Origin: Candidatus Cloacimonadota bacterium | Lineage (GTDB): Bacteria > Cloacimonadota > Cloacimonadia > Cloacimonadales > Cloacimonadaceae | Length of the DNA: 7,803 bases | Reading direction: 5' to 3' | NCBI GenBank assembly: GCA_028703735.1 | Contig: JAQVMI010000080.1 | Location: 1 to 7,803, forward strand | Part shown: positions 5,964 to 7,803 of the stretch, piece after piece | How the letters are laid out: each line of letters begins with the position of its first letter | Numbering within the stretch: the stretch's first letter is position 1 | Made by a program: the position numbers and the translations under genes | Notes under the pieces: generated by a model | What the model saw: only the letters and a program-made list of their open reading frames with translations | What the model was told of the DNA's origin: nothing | Database searches by the model: none

Positions 5964-7803
5964 ATGTTTCAGCTTTCCTTCCTAAATGCTTCCTTACTGT
6001 TTTTTGCAGCGGCAACCATTTTACCATTGCTTATCTGGCTGTTAGCCAAGAAGAAACCCCTAAGAGTGCTGTTTCCAACCTTAAGATTTATTAAACAGAG
6101 CAAAGAACAGGAAAAAAGCCGCAGTAAGCTAAAAAACATCCTGCTCTTGATAATCCGCATGCTGATAATCCTTTTGGTTGCCCTGGCTGTAGCCCGTCCT
6201 ATGTTTAGCTCTGCCAAACTGAAGCCGTCTTCCAAACATCCTCCCACAGCCATTGTAATCATGCTGGATACATCCTACAGTATGGATTATGCCGAAAGCG
6301 GAAAAAGCTCTCTGCAATACGCCAAGGATGCTATAAAAAAGATTAATTTGCGTGCCAATTCTGATGACCGTTTAATTCTGATAAGCAGCAACGAAAACTG
6401 GAACCAACTGCATGCACAAATATATGCAGGGAAAATTCCCGAATCTCTTTTGGAAAACATCTCTGTTACCCACAACCCTCTGGATTTGGCTGCTATGTTA
6501 TCTCTGGCAGAAGCGAAGCTGCAGGAAAGCCAAATGCCAAACCGGGAAATATATCTAATTACAGATAATAGGGTGGAGCCAATTAAGCTGGAAGCTTCTG
6601 CTCCCATAGCTCTTATTCCTCTTCCGGAAAGCAGCAGCTACGAAAACATAGCCTGCACAGATGCCAGAGTACTTCCCCAACTTGTGGAAAAACGACGTAA
6701 GCAATCCATCCAATTCACTATAGCGAATCATGGCAATAATGAACGCAAAGATGTGCTGGTAAAGGCAGTTATAGGCGGCATCAAATTAGCAGAACGCTTT
6801 GTGGATGTACCAGCCAGACAAACCATAACAGAAAGTATCACCCTGGAATTGCAAAGCGAAGGCTGGCAAACAGGCTACATAGAAGTTCTGGATGAACGCC
6901 TATTACAGGATAACAGAAGCTATTTTGCCTTTCCTTTTTATGACAAACCACGGTTAGCAGTAGTTTCTCTCAGCCAGAATTTACCCTTCATCCTTTCTTC
7001 ATTGCTAAATGTTTACACGGGTGGTTACACCAAAATTATCACTCCTAACGAATTGTCCCTTGGCACTTTGGATAATTACCAGATATTGGTTCTGCACGAT
7101 AGTGGAGCTTTGTCTCCCAGGCTAAGAGAGGTTCTAACCGAAGCTAAAGCCCGCAAAATTGGGGTGCTTTTTTTACCGGCAAACAATCTGGCTGCCGATA
7201 TGAAAGCTTATCTGAACAGCACTTTCAAAGTAGATATAAAAGAGCGCAGCACCAAACCGATTAGTATAGATCAGCTAAACCGCCATCACTACGTAAGCTC
7301 TATAGCATCGGATAAAAATCTTAAAAATCGCATAATTAGCGATTATTGGGTGGCTAATTCCCAAGGAGCGAATGCAATAGTATCAGCTAAGAAAAACCCC
7401 TTGCTGATAGTGGAGGGAAAGCAAAGCCTCTGGTTATGGAATATTGCCAGCTTACAAAACCCCTTCTTTGTAGATCCTGCCTTCCCTGTAATGGCATTTC
7501 GTAATTTTGATTACCTGGCAAATGCCGAAATTTCTGAAAGCCAAATCCTTATTGGAGATGTGCTTAGTTTCAATAAACTTCGTTTGCCAAATGGCGAAAT
7601 TTCCAGCTCTCGTCGGCATAAAACTTTGGAGCCTGGTATCTATATTCTGGAGCCGGAAACACCACAAGAAAGTGCCGTAGCCATAAACATAGATTATAAA
7701 GATTCCGAAGCGCGCCTAAATCCACCTTCCGGAGCTAAAATCCTGGGTAAAAATTGGGAGAAACAGCTCTTCTTTTCGCGCTTAGGTCACGATTTATGGC
7801 GGG
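5964..7803 (+). CDS. BatA-type membrane protein with vWA domain (3' end missing)
   Basis: An open frame without stop for 613 codons runs to the window end. The first ~80 residues fit the BatA / aerotolerance regulator N-terminal domain: helix ~7-28 ending in WLLAKKKP, then VLFPTLRFIKQSKEQ, then helix ~57-78 ending in ALAVARPMF. A von Willebrand A domain follows, with the metal-site motif DTSYS at 102-106 and ITDN at 199-202. The usual Thr of the second metal-site loop appears to be Leu173 in NPLDLAAML. Residues ~245-320 look like a CARDB/Ig-like beta domain (FTIANHG, then LLQDNRSYFAFPF), and ~329-420 like a Rossmann or glutamine-amidotransferase-like domain (LDNYQILVLHDSGALS). The visible end, FSRLGHDLWR, is the kind of sequence that precedes the last membrane helix in this family, so perhaps only a few dozen residues are lost. 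These proteins are often near MoxR ATPases and DUF58 proteins, which are not in view. Biological role is unproven in the family. Translation probably couples to the preceding gene (TAAATG). Confidence 0.88.
   Translation, partial: MFQLSFLNASLLFFAAATILPLLIWLLAKKKPLRVLFPTLRFIKQSKEQEKSRSKLKNILLLIIRMLIILLVALAVARPMFSSAKLKPSSKHPPTAIVIMLDTSYSMDYAESGKSSLQYAKDAIKKINLRANSDDRLILISSNENWNQLHAQIYAGKIPESLLENISVTHNPLDLAAMLSLAEAKLQESQMPNREIYLITDNRVEPIKLEASAPIALIPLPESSSYENIACTDARVLPQLVEKRRKQSIQFTIANHGNNERKDVLVKAVIGGIKLAERFVDVPARQTITESITLELQSEGWQTGYIEVLDERLLQDNRSYFAFPFYDKPRLAVVSLSQNLPFILSSLLNVYTGGYTKIITPNELSLGTLDNYQILVLHDSGALSPRLREVLTEAKARKIGVLFLPANNLAADMKAYLNSTFKVDIKERSTKPISIDQLNRHHYVSSIASDKNLKNRIISDYWVANSQGANAIVSAKKNPLLIVEGKQSLWLWNIASLQNPFFVDPAFPVMAFRNFDYLANAEISESQILIGDVLSFNKLRLPNGEISSSRRHKTLEPGIYILEPETPQESAVAINIDYKDSEARLNPPSGAKILGKNWEKQLFFSRLGHDLWR

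Overview
The window is wholly coding on the + strand. It holds seven genes packed head to tail: each pair overlaps, abuts, or is separated by at most 18 bases. It reads as one long transcription unit whose promoter and end both lie outside the window. There are no RNA genes, mobile elements or CRISPR arrays, and no intergenic space long enough for a separate promoter.

The best guess for the organism is an uncultured, didermic bacterium of the Cloacimonadota (Candidatus Cloacimonas type) or a close relative in the FCB group. The reasons are an AT-leaning genome, a YPNPFNPST-type C-terminal sorting domain on an exported beta-propeller protein, a PorV/FadL-like outer-membrane barrel, and a BatA-type membrane protein. 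This is inferred from protein style, not from a marker gene.

Layout: (1) 2-1408, 3' part of an exported propeller protein with DxDxDG loops and a type IX secretion-like sorting domain. (2) 1405-2109, YggS-family PLP-homeostasis protein. (3) 2106-2750, a divergent PlsY-like membrane acyltransferase that starts at TTG. (4) 2769-3887, a GNAT-fold protein of the YghO / bacterial ceramide synthase-like family. (5) 3868-4899, a PAP2-superfamily membrane protein resembling the Aur1 / inositol-phosphoceramide-synthase branch. (6) 4917-5963, a secreted or outer-membrane beta-barrel protein. (7) 5964 to the window end, a BatA-type protein (two N-terminal membrane helices, a vWA domain, a beta domain, a Rossmann-like segment) cut off just before its expected last membrane helix.

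The most interesting part is 2106-4899. Two acyltransferase-like proteins and a lipid-phosphate phosphatase/phosphotransferase-like protein are translationally linked in a row, which suggests a dedicated membrane-lipid (possibly sphingolipid-like) assembly cassette. The enzymes' substrates cannot be read from sequence; the sphingolipid idea rests on family resemblance of genes 4 and 5. The flanking genes concern the envelope (secreted cargo, outer-membrane barrel, BatA-type protein), so the whole run looks like an envelope-biogenesis operon.
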